Source: Berberis thunbergii (Eukaryota > Streptophyta > Magnoliopsida > Ranunculales > Berberidaceae). From it: 64,000 bases of DNA. Of the stretch, positions 22,666 to 33,003 are shown piece after piece. A model generated the notes under the pieces. That model worked only from the letters and a program-made list of their open reading frames with translations, did not search any database and was not told the DNA's origin. The stretch's first letter is position 1, and the number at the start of each line of letters is the position of its first letter. Made by a program: the position numbers and the translations under genes. The stretch spans positions 217,309 to 281,308 of the forward strand of contig QNQO01005782.1 of the NCBI GenBank assembly GCA_003290165.1, read 5' to 3'.

Positions 22666-25662
22666 TCAATCTGAGTACACAGGATCCTCTAAGAACAACA
22701 CATCAACCTCGACTTCTGATGTAGGCAACTCTAAAAATGGTTTAAGACGCTGACCATTGACTTTAAAAGCACGACCATCTTTAGGATCAACAATCTCCAC
22801 AGCTCCATGTGGAAACACTGTTTTCACCGTGTAAGGTCCAGACCATCGAGATCGCAACTTGCCAGGAAATAGACGCAACCGAGAATTAAATAACAAAACC
22901 TTTTGGAAAGGTTCAAAGGACTTGCGAAGAATGGATTTATCATGAAATACCTTCGTCCGTTCTTTGTAGATTTTAGCACTTTGGTAAGCATCATTCCTAA
23001 TCTCATCTAACTCATCGAGTTGGAGCTTACGATGTGATCCAGCCTCACCTATATCAAAATTAAAGGTCTTGATAGCCCAGTAAGCACGATGTTCTAATTC
23101 TACAGGCAAATGACATGTCTTACCAAAAACAAGTCTATATGGAGACATTCCAAGTGGGGTCTTAAACGCTGTCCTATAAGCCCAAAGAGCGTCATTCAGC
23201 CGTTGTGACCAATCCTTACGGTCTGGTCGAACAGTTTTCTCCAAAATATGTTTAATTTCCCGGTTGGATATTTCAACTTGCCCACTTGTTTGTGGATGAT
23301 ATGGAGTACCTACTTTATGAGTGATGGAGTATTTCTTAACTAGCAGTTCAAATGGTTTATTACAAAAATGAGAACCACCATCACTTATAACAGCACGCGG
23401 AGTACCAAAACGAGAGAAGATGTTATCTTTTAGAAATTTGACCACAACCTTGTGGTCATTCGTTTTGCAAGGTACCGCCTCTACCCATTTAGAAACATAA
23501 TCAACAGCTAAAAGAATGTAAAGATAGCCAAATGATGGAGGGAAAGGTCCCATGAAATCAATACCCCAAACATCAAAAATCTCCACAATGAGAATGTTAG
23601 TGAGAGACATCATATTCCTACGAGAGATGGAACCCATTCGTTGGCATCTATCACATGTAGCACAAAATGCATGGGTGTCCCGAAAAATAGTCGGCCAGTA
23701 AAAGCCACACTGCAGAATCTTTGCAGCTGTCTTTTTAGAACTAAAGTGACCTCCACACGCCTGATCATGACAAAAGGAAATGATACTATGAAATTCACTC
23801 TCTGGAACACATCTCCTAATGACCTGATCGGGACAATACTTAAATAAATAAGGATCGTCCCAGAAGAAATGTCTGACCTCAGCAAGAAATTTAGTTTTAT
23901 CTTGTTTAGACCAATTAGAAGGGAGTTGACCTGTAACAAGGTAATTCACAATATCTGCATACCAAGGTAGCTGGGAGATAGCAAATAATTGCTCATCAGG
24001 AAAGGATTCATTCAAGGGCACATCTGCAATGGATGATTCTACAAGAAGTCTAGACAAATGGTCAGCTACAACATTTTCGGAACCCTTCTTGTCCCGAATC
24101 TCAATATCAAACTCCTGTAACAATAGGACCCAACGAATCAAGTGTGGCTTAGCATCCCTTTTAGAAAAAAGGTACTTCAGTGCTGCATGATCAGTAAAAA
24201 TGATAACTTTGGATCCTATCAGGTATGACCTAAATTTGTCCAATGCAAAGACAATAGCGAGTAACTCCTTTTCCGTGGTGGAGTAATTAAGTTGTGCATC
24301 TTGTAGAGTCCTACTGGCATAATAGATAACATAGGGCTTTTTTTCCACCCGTTGTCCTAAGACAGCTCCAACCGCAAAATCAGAAGCATCACACATAAGC
24401 TCAAAAGGTAAATTCCAATTAGGAGGTTGGATGATTGGGGCTGAAGTCAACAATTGTTTAAGCTTTTCAAATGCGTTCAAACAGTCTTCGTCAAAGACGA
24501 AGGAAGAGTCCTTAGCAAGTAAATTGCATAAAGGACGAGTAGCCTTGCTAAAATCCTTCATGAACCTACGGTAAAAACCAGCATGGCCTAGAAAAGATCT
24601 AATGTCTTTCACCGTCTTCGGTGGTGGAAGACTCAAGATTAAATCAATTTTTGCTTTGTCAACTGCAATGCCCTTGTTAGAAATTATGTGCCCAAGAACT
24701 ATACCTTGCCTAACCATAAAATGACATTTCTCCCAATTCAAGACAAGACTTTTCTCTTCACACCTCTTTAACACTAGGGTTAAATGATGCAAACACTCAT
24801 CAAATGAATCCCCAAACACGGAGAAGTCATCCATGGAAACCTCAAGAAACCTTTCAACCATATCCGAGAAAATACTAAGCATACACCTCTGAAAGGTGGC
24901 AGGTGCGTTACACAACCCAAAAGGCATTCTCCGATAAGCAAAAGTCCCAAAAGGGCACGTGAATGTAGTTTTCTCTTGATCCTGGGGTGCAATGGGGATT
25001 TGGTTATAACCGGAATATCCATCAAGAAAACAATAGTAATCATGTCCGGCTAACCTCTCAAGCATCTGATCGATAAAAGGGAGAGGAAAATGATCTTTCC
25101 TCGTGCCTGAGTTCAACTTACGGTAGTCAATACAAACTCGCCATCCAGTGGTCATGCGGGTAGGCACTAACTCCATCCTATCATTTGTGACTACAGTTAC
25201 CTATGATTTCTTGGGAACAACCTGAACTGGACTGACCCAAGAGCTATCCGAAATGGGGTAAATAATACCAGTATCCAACAATTTGAGCATTTCGGCTCGG
25301 ACAACCTCCTTAAGATTAGGATTAAGCCTACGTTGCATTTCACGTGAAGTTTTGGCATTATCTTCCATATGAATACGATGCATGCAAACAGTTGGACTTA
25401 TTCCTTTAATATCTGCTATAGTCCACCCAAGTGATGCCTTATGTTCTTTCAGAACATTTAGCAATTTACTTTCCTGTTCAGCAGTCAATGTTGATGAAAT
25501 AATAACAGGTAAAGTATCATCAGAACCTAAAAACTTATATTTGAGGGTGTCTGGTAATGGTTTAAGGTCAAGCTTGGGTGGCTTATCAACTGAAGGGACG
25601 GGTTTTGACTCACTAAGTGGAAGGGGTTCAACTTTAGACCTCCATGAATAACTAGGAACCAT
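22666..25662 (-). pseudogene. pol: Athila RT-RNase H-integrase, one in-frame stop
   Basis: The enzyme copies element RNA to DNA and inserts it. A single frame of 999 codons runs from 25662 to the stop at 22666, broken only by a TAG at 25203-25201, between the linker motif SPVQVVPKKS and the RT start. Counting from the Met at 25176: RT motif CIDYRKLN at 15-22 and catalytic box SMDD at 114-117, where F/Y is usual at the first position; RNase H acidic residues D263, E304 and D329; integrase zinc ligands H470, H477, C508 and C511; catalytic D540, D599 and E635 with the expected 35-residue spacing. The C-terminus has the usual [16 protein letters not shown] segment. Complete except for the TAG and the SMDD change. 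Confidence 0.93.
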
Positions 25663-27193
25663 ACTAGGGGTGCATCAAGCAAAGCATTCATTTCCCTAAT
25701 GGAATTATTAATATCGAAGTCTAAACCAGAATGAGTCAAACAAACCGTTAGGGGATCATCTAAGGCGGACTGCGGAAAGGAATTTTCCACCAAACTCTCA
25801 ATCATGTCAACCTCATGGATGTCTTCAGACTCGGGGGGTTGTTGACTAACATTGAAAACGTTGAGTTCGACAGTCATGTTGCCAAATGACAATTTCATAA
25901 TTCCATTCCTGCAGTTAATGATGGCATTGGATGTGGCTAAAAATGGGCGACCCAAAATGATTGGGATGTGACTCGAGGGATTGTGAACAGGTTGCGTATC
26001 AAGAACTATAAAGTCCACAGGATAATAGAATTTTTCAACCTTGATAATCACATCCTCTATAACACCACGGGGAACTCTGACAGACCTATCTGCCAATTGC
26101 AGTGTCACTCTAGTCGGTTTTAACTCACCAAGACCTAATTGCTCATAACAGAATATGGCAACAAATTAACACTTGCCCCTAAATCCAATAATGCCTTATC
26201 TATCATATGGTCACCGATAATACAAGAAATAGTCGGGCAACCAGGATCTCTATACTTAGGCGGGGTTCTGTGTTGAATAATGGAGCTCACTTGCTCGGTG
26301 AGGAAGGCTCTATTGTGCACATGTAGCTTCCGCTTCTGTGTGCAAAGATCCTTCAAAAACTTGGCGTAGCTAGGAACTTGCTTGATAGCATCGAGTAGTG
26401 GGATATTTATGTGGACTTGTCTAAAAATTTCCATTACATCGGTTACATTTGTTCCTTTCTTTGCAGAAGCTAACCGTGATGGAAACGGGGCTCTAGGCAA
26501 GTGAGATGCCTGAGTGGGGTCAGAGTCAACATGAGCATCTGTAGAAGGTGATGCTTTATCAGCCTCCTTATCAGATGGAAATACAACATGTTTTGACTTA
26601 GACGTGGATGCACCAATACTCAAGTCGGGCATTTGTACTCGATTGTCAACCTGTTTTCCACTCCTAAGGGTAGTAATAGATTTGACATCTTCATTGTATG
26701 ACTCAGATGTACTACCAACTGCGAATTGACCCTTTGGGTTTGGAACAGGTTGACTAGGAAATCTCCCTGGCTCTCTCTCAGAAGAAGACTGAGTAATCTT
26801 ACTCACAGCTATCTCAAGTCTTTGAGTCGTGGCTTTCAACTCAGATATGCCCTTAGAATTCTGATCCATTATACTTGCTGAGCGGTGCAAAAGCTGATTA
26901 ATCGTTTCCTCTAAACTTGATGTGTTGGATGGATGAACTTGGTTATGGTGGGGCCTAACAGGGTTAGGGGCTTGAGGAGCCTGGGAAACAACAACAGGTC
27001 CCCTTGGTGTGGCCATGGGCCCAGGAGAGACTGGGATGTTTGGCGAACCCTGACTGTAATAGTTAGGTTGCGGATGATTGCCAGGTCGTCGTATCGCATT
27101 AAAAGCGTTGACTTGCTCAGCATAGTATGCAGGATAATCGTTCTGCAAGTCACAATTAGCTATTGAAATGACCAGGACTCGAACATGCAGCAC
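25527..27193 (-). pseudogene. Athila gag C-terminus and aspartic protease, frameshifted
   Basis: The frame 27193-26135 carries the region after the zinc knuckle and ends with the protease active site ALLDLGASVNLLPYSV (D-L-G-A-S near 26180). The frame 26108-25527 continues the protease with LADRSVRVPRGVIEDV and PIILGRPFLATSNAII. A frameshift lies between them near 26110-26140 and another where it overlaps the linker frame at 25527-25662. The protease normally cuts gag-pol; here it cannot be made as one chain. Confidence 0.88.
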
Positions 27194-28113
27194 ATACTTC
27201 AGATGAAGCGTTTGCGGGAAGTGCAGGTTGAGTCAAATTCAAGAGTGCATCTATCTTTTGAGTCATGGTCATAACAACCGTCTCTAACTTTGAGGCAGAA
27301 GGGGGTTGGACAGATGTATCTCTAACTTCATATATACCGCCCTTACGCCTATCAGACTCCTTTCTCGAATAATCCCATTGCTGAGAATTTTCGGAAAGCG
27401 TCTCAAAGAATTCCCAAATTTCACTGACGCTCATTTTCATTAATGACCCACCACTAGTGGCATCAATCATACGACGGTTTTGAGGGGTTAAACCGTCTTG
27501 AAAGTATTGAACTAGCCGCCACTTCTCGAATCCATGGTGGGGACACTTTACAATGAGCTCATTGAACCTTTCCCAACATTCATAGAAATGTTCACCCTCC
27601 TTTTGTTGAAAATTAGATAAATTTCGTCGGAGGGCATTTGTTTTATGAACGGGGAAGTATTTTGTCAAGAACTTTCTTGACAGCGCACCCCATGATGTGA
27701 TGGATCCTATCTCTAATGCATTTAACCACGATTTCGCCTTGTCTTTTAGAGAAAAGGGAAATAACCTAAGACGGACCGAAATCATCAGAAAAATTTTGGT
27801 ACTTCAGGGTAGCGCAAATGTCAAGAAATTCTTTGACATGAAGATAAGGGTCTTCTTTCTCAAAACCATAAAAAGTGGGCAAGAGATGAATAATAGATGG
27901 TTTGAGTTCAAAACTGTTTGCATTTGTCTCAGGTAAGACAATGCAAGATGGAGCACTACTAGGAAGAGGGGCGAAGTAATCCTTAAAGGCCTTCCCCTCA
28001 GCCATCTCAGTGGACAAGGATGATGAACCTAAATAGGTAATGGAGACTTCAACGAACTCTTCGAATTCTTGTCGAACAAGTCTACTCTTAGAATCACGCA
28101 CCCAAGTATGCAT
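27156..28113 (-). pseudogene. gag: Athila gag, frameshifted
   Basis: The first block (28113-27766) includes FELKPSIIHLLPTFYGFEKE and EDPYLHVKEFLDICATLKY, typical of Athila gag. The second block (27785-27156) has LRLFPFSLKDKAKSWLNAL, LTKYFPVHKTNALRRNL and GEHFYECWERFNELI. It ends within a zinc knuckle, CAACSSPGH, where one extra base before the last cysteine brings a TAA into frame (near 27155). The overlap of the two blocks at 27766-27785 marks a second shift. Confidence 0.9.
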
Positions 28114-29600
28114 AAACTAATGGAAAACGAAGGTGCAAAGTCAACACTCCTAAATTTTTTTTTTAAAGCACTAACTCTAAAAATATACACAGACTTACAC
28201 GCAATCAGCAACCAATAAATGCACAAGAAACATGCCTCCCTAAGCAATCAACGTTTTTTAGAGCAATTATCTTTTTATTTTTTGGGGACAATTATTTCTT
28301 ATGTAATCTTTATGACAAGGCAATGGGTTATACAGGTTGATCCTAAGAGTATACACTTTACCCCACAAAGTTCAAAATCAGTAGGCTAGAGTTTTGTTTC
28401 AAAGAAACCGGATTATCGCACAAGAGAAGGAGGTCACAATGGTCCAATTAAGTACTTCCTTGTGCTACCGCTCTGTAAGCCAGTAGATGTGAGAACGATG
28501 TGACGTTGGATATACACTCGAGGCTTGTGTTCTTAACCCAAAACTGTTGGTTACACCAATTCTTCTTGTGGATCGTAGCTTATTTATGACTCGGCGTACC
28601 GGGTAAATTACCCTTGTGGCAGTGGCCTCTCGGAGTTCATTGAATGATTAAACCCATCGTCACTTTCAGTTTGGTCAACACAAAAATTATTGGACTCACC
28701 TTGATCTTGGTTGTCCTATGAACACCATACCTAAAAGATGGCTCTATCTAACTTGCTAATTGATTTTAATTATATTAGGCTATTGGTTGCACACAGCTGG
28801 AGTGATGAGGTGGGGATATCAAGTCCCACCAGTTTCTATTTATAAGCTGGGTCTGCTTATTACTAAAGTTTAGCATCCACAATTGCAGAAATTTAACATC
28901 CAATCACACAATTTCAATCAATTACACCAAGCACCCTGGTCGCTAATACGTTGCCTGTGAGAGAAATACTTACAGTGTGTGTATTCCAATCTGCACAAAA
29001 AGTTAGCACAATTTAAAAAAAATTGTCCGACTTCTTTTTATCCGTTTCACTCAACACACAAGCACATGCAAATAAATTTACTGGTCTTGGTCTTAAAAGT
29101 CGGACTTCTAAATCACAAGAAATTATTGGGTAACAATTAAAATTGTTTCCCTATATTTTCTTTTGACTTAGAGAATTTAGGTTTTTTTTTTGTTTTGTGA
29201 TTTAACAAAATGAAAAATAGTAGAGTTTAAAAATTATTACACCACACGCTCGTAAAATGAGGTAAAAATAAAAGTAAAACTCTCCTCACAAAATAAATAA
29301 TAATAAAAACTTTGCTTGACGTTGGCAGGATCGTTCAATTGTCTCGAGAAGCGTGTAATTTGTAATATATGCTTCCTTTCTATTAATACCTGCAAAAAAA
29401 AAAAAAAAAAAAACAAGTATCAAAACTTCTAAGACTTAAAAGAAATAACTAAAATAAATAAAATCAAGTCTATCCTAAAAGCAAAAGCAATCTTATATCT
29501 GACCTAATTTTTTTTTTATTAACCTAAACTACAAATTAGTGAAAATAAACTCTTGAATTCAATTACACCGTTACAGTCCCCGGCAACGGCGCCAAAAACT
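28114..29600 (-). other. Athila 5' untranslated leader with primer-binding site
   Basis: About 1.5 kb without a gene between gag and the 5' LTR, including a 20-base A run at 29394-29413. The primer-binding site is at 29577-29594, where the plus strand reads TCCCCGGCAACGGCGCCA. This matches what I recall as the 3' end of plant tRNA-Asp, the primer used by Athila elements. It sits 6 bases from the LTR edge. Confidence 0.85.
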
Positions 29601-31545
29601 TGATGCAAATTTAACTAACCTAAATAAATAGGTTAATTTAACCTAATTTTAATAACTGCAAGTGCACAATATCTAACTGGTAGACAAGGGCAAGTACATG
29701 TCGATCCCACAAGGACTGTGGTTGCAATTAAATTTCAGGGTTTATTTAAACTAATTTAAATTGGGGTTACAACAATTAAATTATCTAAACTAAAAATCAA
29801 ATTAAAAACAAAATAAAAAGTTTTAAAGAATATGAGAAAGGAAACCAAGGCATTGAATCCACCACAGGTTCTTTGAGATTTGTGTAATCAAAAATATTGT
29901 TTTCAAGATTTAACATGACTAACCTAAAGATTAATCTAAATTCACAATTGATTTCAGCATATGTATAAATCCCTAGAATTGCGTTTCTTCTTACGGCACA
30001 CACAATCACATATTTATTTTAACTAATCATAATCCCTAGCATTGTGTGTCTTCTTACGGCACACACAATCACAGATTCAGATTAATTGATTAAATCAGAC
30101 TTTTGAATTTCAACAAAGAGTATTTCTAACTACCGACTAGTCTAGATAATTAATTAGGATATAATCAGTGAAAGCAAATTATTGAAAATCATAAATCAAA
30201 TGTGTTTAACGTTCAAGCATAAAGAAAACAATAAATTTAAATACACAAACTCTAGGAAACCCTATGGTTTCATCGTAGCCTTGGCGAATGGTTTAGCTGT
30301 CCATGGTAGTGGTAGTCATCTCCTCGTGATGTGGTACGCCGCAACTCATCTCTGCACGAACGCGAATCCCGAGAAAAGGGCTGCTAAAGGCACTGTGGTG
30401 GCTCTTAGAGAACTCGGGGGTGTCAATAGCTGAACTGTTTGAAAAACAGTTTTCTCCCGCCAAAGTCGCGCGCTGCTGCGCCTTCGTCTCCAGCGAGACG
30501 AAGCCTGCTCCGCCTTTGTTCTTCGCTCCTCGCGAGCTTCTCTTCTCCCTAACTGGCTCCGGTACCTGCAAGAACAGAGAGAGAGTGAGGAAACAACGAG
30601 AATGGGAAGTGGGGGTGCTCTGTCGCGAGCAGGGACGGCGTCTTTCGCGAGGCCTGTTTCGCGTCGTGATGGTGGTTATTGCGTGGTCTGGTGGCGAGGT
30701 TGGCGCAGAGAGAGAGAAGTGGAGGAGGGAGAGACGAAGAGAAATCGAGAGAAGAGGAGAAGGCTTTGTGTCGAGGCGGAATAGAGTCGCGGTGGTTGCG
30801 GCTCTGTTTCGCGGCGGTGGCGGCTGAGGTGGTGCGTTCTGTTCGCGACGGTGGTTGTGAGAGAGAGAGAAGTGGAGGAATAGAGAGGGAAACGGGAAGG
30901 AGTTCGAGACGAAGAGAAGAATCAGAGAAGAAGAGAAGGTTCTGTGGCGAGGCGGAACAGAGTCGCGGTGGTTGCGGCTCTGTTTCGTGGCGGAGAGGCT
31001 GAGGTGGTGCTCGGTGGATGGCGGCGGTGAGGATGATGGAACAGAGAGAGGGATGGTAGAAGGTGGCGGCTGATGGTAGAGGACGAGGAGGAGGTGGTGA
31101 TGGCGGGATTATCGCGCTGCCGGCTCTCCTTTCGAGCGAGGATTGCCGGCAGGGTGGTGTGGTGGCTGGAAAAGAGATGAGGGGAGAGGGGTTGTGGAAG
31201 AGGAGAGAATAAGAGATGAGGCTCCCCTTTCTCTAAGATGGGGGAAGTTAAATAAGGTTCACATATTATATTGGGCTTGGGTTTTTAGGTTAGCATGTTT
31301 TAGGTTTGGACTTAGGTTAAATTAGGTGGACCTAGGTTTATTAGGGTTAGGTTTAGATATGTGTCTCTTTGCTTTGTACCACCACTAGAATCGACCAATT
31401 GTCTGTCGCCTTAATATCATTTCATCGTTAACGCTCAAATTCCTGTCAAGACATGAAAACGAAATAATTATTATAAATTATAATAATCGAAACACTAACA
31501 TATATAAATTAAGGGATATATTATGTAATAATTATGTGAATATCA
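29601..31545 (-). repeat. Athila 5' LTR (1,945 bp)
   Basis: Starts TGATGCAAATTTAACTAACC and ends AATTATGTGAATATCA on the plus strand, followed by the target duplication CTAAG. It retains the 22 bp missing from the other LTR (around 30630-30651). The right end is about 460 bp from the uL11m start codon, so its U3 promoter points away from that gene. Confidence 0.95.
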
Positions 31546-31673
31546 CTAAGCTTATAAATAAGGCATATAGTTGAACATTGTAGTTGGTCGATTGATTAAT
31601 GAAATTTATGTAATTACCTCTTGTTTAGAGTTTATCTTAATTCTAGTTCAACTTTAGTTTAGTGTAGAATTCA

Positions 31674-32005
31674 TTATGAAATGTATAGATTCGTCATCCC
31701 CTTAATGTAATTGTAGCTTTTTGTTTGGAAATGATTATTGTCTTGTCCATCATTATCATTTATCAAGGTGTTTGATTCACAAAAATGTTTTTGGGAATGA
31801 GAATCGTAAATGAGGAACTGAATTGTCATTCTAGTCCTTTAATTTGAGGTTTGATTATTTAATTTGGGTTTTAATTCTTCGACTTTTTTGGTTTCAATTC
31901 TTCACTATTCACATTCTATGTGTAGGATTTTTAAGTTATTTCATTGATTGTCTAATTCTACGGTTTTATTTTTTGCAGTACTAAATAGACATCAACCAAA
32001 CACCA
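31674..32005 (+). promoter_or_regulatory. Upstream region and leader of the uL11m gene
   Basis: AT-rich, no frame. TTTTATTTTTTGCAG at 31964-31978 is a strong splice acceptor, so transcripts probably have a leader intron ending at 31978 and a 27-base leader stub before the ATG at 32006. The donor and transcription start are not obvious; any promoter must lie in these 330 bases or in the LTR-derived sequence to the left. Confidence 0.5.
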
Positions 32006-32473
32006 ATGGCAAGTTTGAAAGAGATCCTAACCCGCAGACCAGTGGCAGCCACAATCCGGCTCACAGTCCCAGCCGGAGCAGCTAGACCAGGTCCTCCCGT
32101 GGGAACAGCTCTAGGTCAGTACAGGCTCAATCTCATGGCCTTCTGCAAGGACTTCAATGCTCGAACCCAGAAATATAAAGCAGACACTCCAATGTCAGTC
32201 ACTGTTACAGCATTCAAAGATAATACGTTTGAGTTCATTGTTAAGTCTCCGTCAGTTACTTGGTACCTGAAAAAGGCTGCAGGAATTGAATTGGGGAGCG
32301 GTAGACCCGGTCATGTAGGCGCATCAACTGTGATGCTGAAGCACATTTATGAGATAGCCAAGGTAAAACAATCTGATCCTTATTGCCAGTATATGTCATT
32401 GGAGTCAATTTCAAAGTCGATTATTGGTACGGCTCAGTCTATGGGAATTAAGGTTGTGAAAGACTTTGAATGA
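32006..32473 (+). CDS. Mitochondrial large-subunit ribosomal protein uL11m
   Basis: uL11 binds the GTPase-associated region of large-subunit rRNA and helps factor-driven steps of translation. The 155-residue frame starts MASLKEILTRRPVAATIRLT and has the uL11 N-terminal signature PAGAARPGPPVGTALGQY at about 22-39 (bacterial-type proline-rich motif), NLMAFCKDFNART at 42-54, and the rRNA-binding C-terminal part KSPSVTWYLKKAAGIE (about 80-95), then VMLKHIYEIAKVKQ. The bacterial-type sequence without a long plastid transit peptide, and a length like that of plant mitochondrial L11 (about 155 residues), indicate the mitochondrial ribosome rather than the plastid one. No intron in the coding part. 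It is the only intact gene in the window, 460 bp right of the Athila insertion. Confidence 0.93.
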   Translation: MASLKEILTRRPVAATIRLTVPAGAARPGPPVGTALGQYRLNLMAFCKDFNARTQKYKADTPMSVTVTAFKDNTFEFIVKSPSVTWYLKKAAGIELGSGRPGHVGASTVMLKHIYEIAKVKQSDPYCQYMSLESISKSIIGTAQSMGIKVVKDFE

Positions 32474-33003
32474 TTTGCAGTTCTGAGGTTTAGAGGTTGA
32501 ACGTTATATTTAATGGATTCTTAGTTTTGTCACTTTGTTGAACTGATGTTTCTGAATGTCTGTTCAGTTTGAATTCATGAACAATTTATGTATTGCATGC
32601 TCATCTGTGATAATCTGGCCACCTGTTTCTATAGACTAGTTGCGCTAGGTATTGGTGTGTGATTGTATTGCTTTTGACGAAATATGATCTTCTGTTTCAA
32701 ATGTCTAGCTGCATGTTTTGATAAATGGGCAAGTCTGGCTCTGGCAAATGTTGTGTTATTATTGTGTAACGGACATGTATTTTGAATCTGTGTGAGTACT
32801 TGTATGATTTTACGCTAATGCTATATCCTGTTCTGGGTCTATCTAATAAACATTGAGCTCAGTTGATTGAAACAGTTTCAGGTTGCACAATGTGAGAGAT
32901 GCAAATCTCTTTCCTATTTTTCATGAATACAAGGTCAAAAACATGAAAACTTGAACAAAACAAATGAAAGATTAAAACTCTCATTGATCGTTTATTCGTT
33001 TTT
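32474..33003. other. uL11m 3' side and spacer to the UGT pseudogene
   Basis: Contains the 3' untranslated region of uL11m (poly(A) site not determined). From about 32750 there is sequence similar to 47610-48300, downstream of the second UGT copy, showing that the UGT duplication includes flanking DNA. Confidence 0.6.

Larger units (their letters stand above)
18562..31545 (-). mobile_element. Athila-type Ty3/Gypsy retrotransposon, nearly complete (12,984 bp)
   Basis: Both LTRs, the primer-binding site, gag, protease, RT, RNase H, integrase and the polypurine tract are present, in minus orientation (5' LTR on the right). The target duplication CTAAG flanks it exactly (18557-18561 and 31546-31550). 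The DLGAS protease signature, the tRNA-Asp-type primer site and the long 3' non-coding region fit the Athila lineage. The LTRs differ by roughly 30 substitutions by eye over 1.92 kb (about 1.5%), so insertion is recent, though gag and the PR-RT linker already carry frameshifts and a stop. It has inserted in the right LTR of the short LTR element. Confidence 0.95.
16195..31673 (+). mobile_element. Short non-autonomous LTR element interrupted by two insertions
   Basis: A sequence starting TGTAAGGGGGTAATTAATTA at 16195 and ending near 17373 recurs starting TGATATAAGCGAGTAATTAA at 18434, interrupted at 18561 and resuming at 31551-31673. With the insertions removed, both LTR copies are about 245 bp and share GTTAGGGCATTAGCC, TTACTTGCCAAAGAA, TAAATAAGGCA and GTTCAACTTTA. 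The internal part (17374-18433, about 1.06 kb) has only degraded coding. It ends in CTCGAGGACAAATTTCTTCA, a common end of plant gypsy polyproteins just before the 3' LTR. No clear TSD was found, so the outer borders are approximate. It is older than both insertions it carries. Confidence 0.65.

Noticed and set aside
25201..25203. A programmed read-through stop in Athila pol
   Set aside because: It lies in the linker before RT rather than at a gag-pol junction, and gag already carries frameshifts, so ordinary decay is simpler.
29577..29594. The 3' end of a tRNA-Asp gene
   Set aside because: Only 18 bases match and they lie 6 bases from an LTR edge, so this is a retrotransposon primer-binding site.
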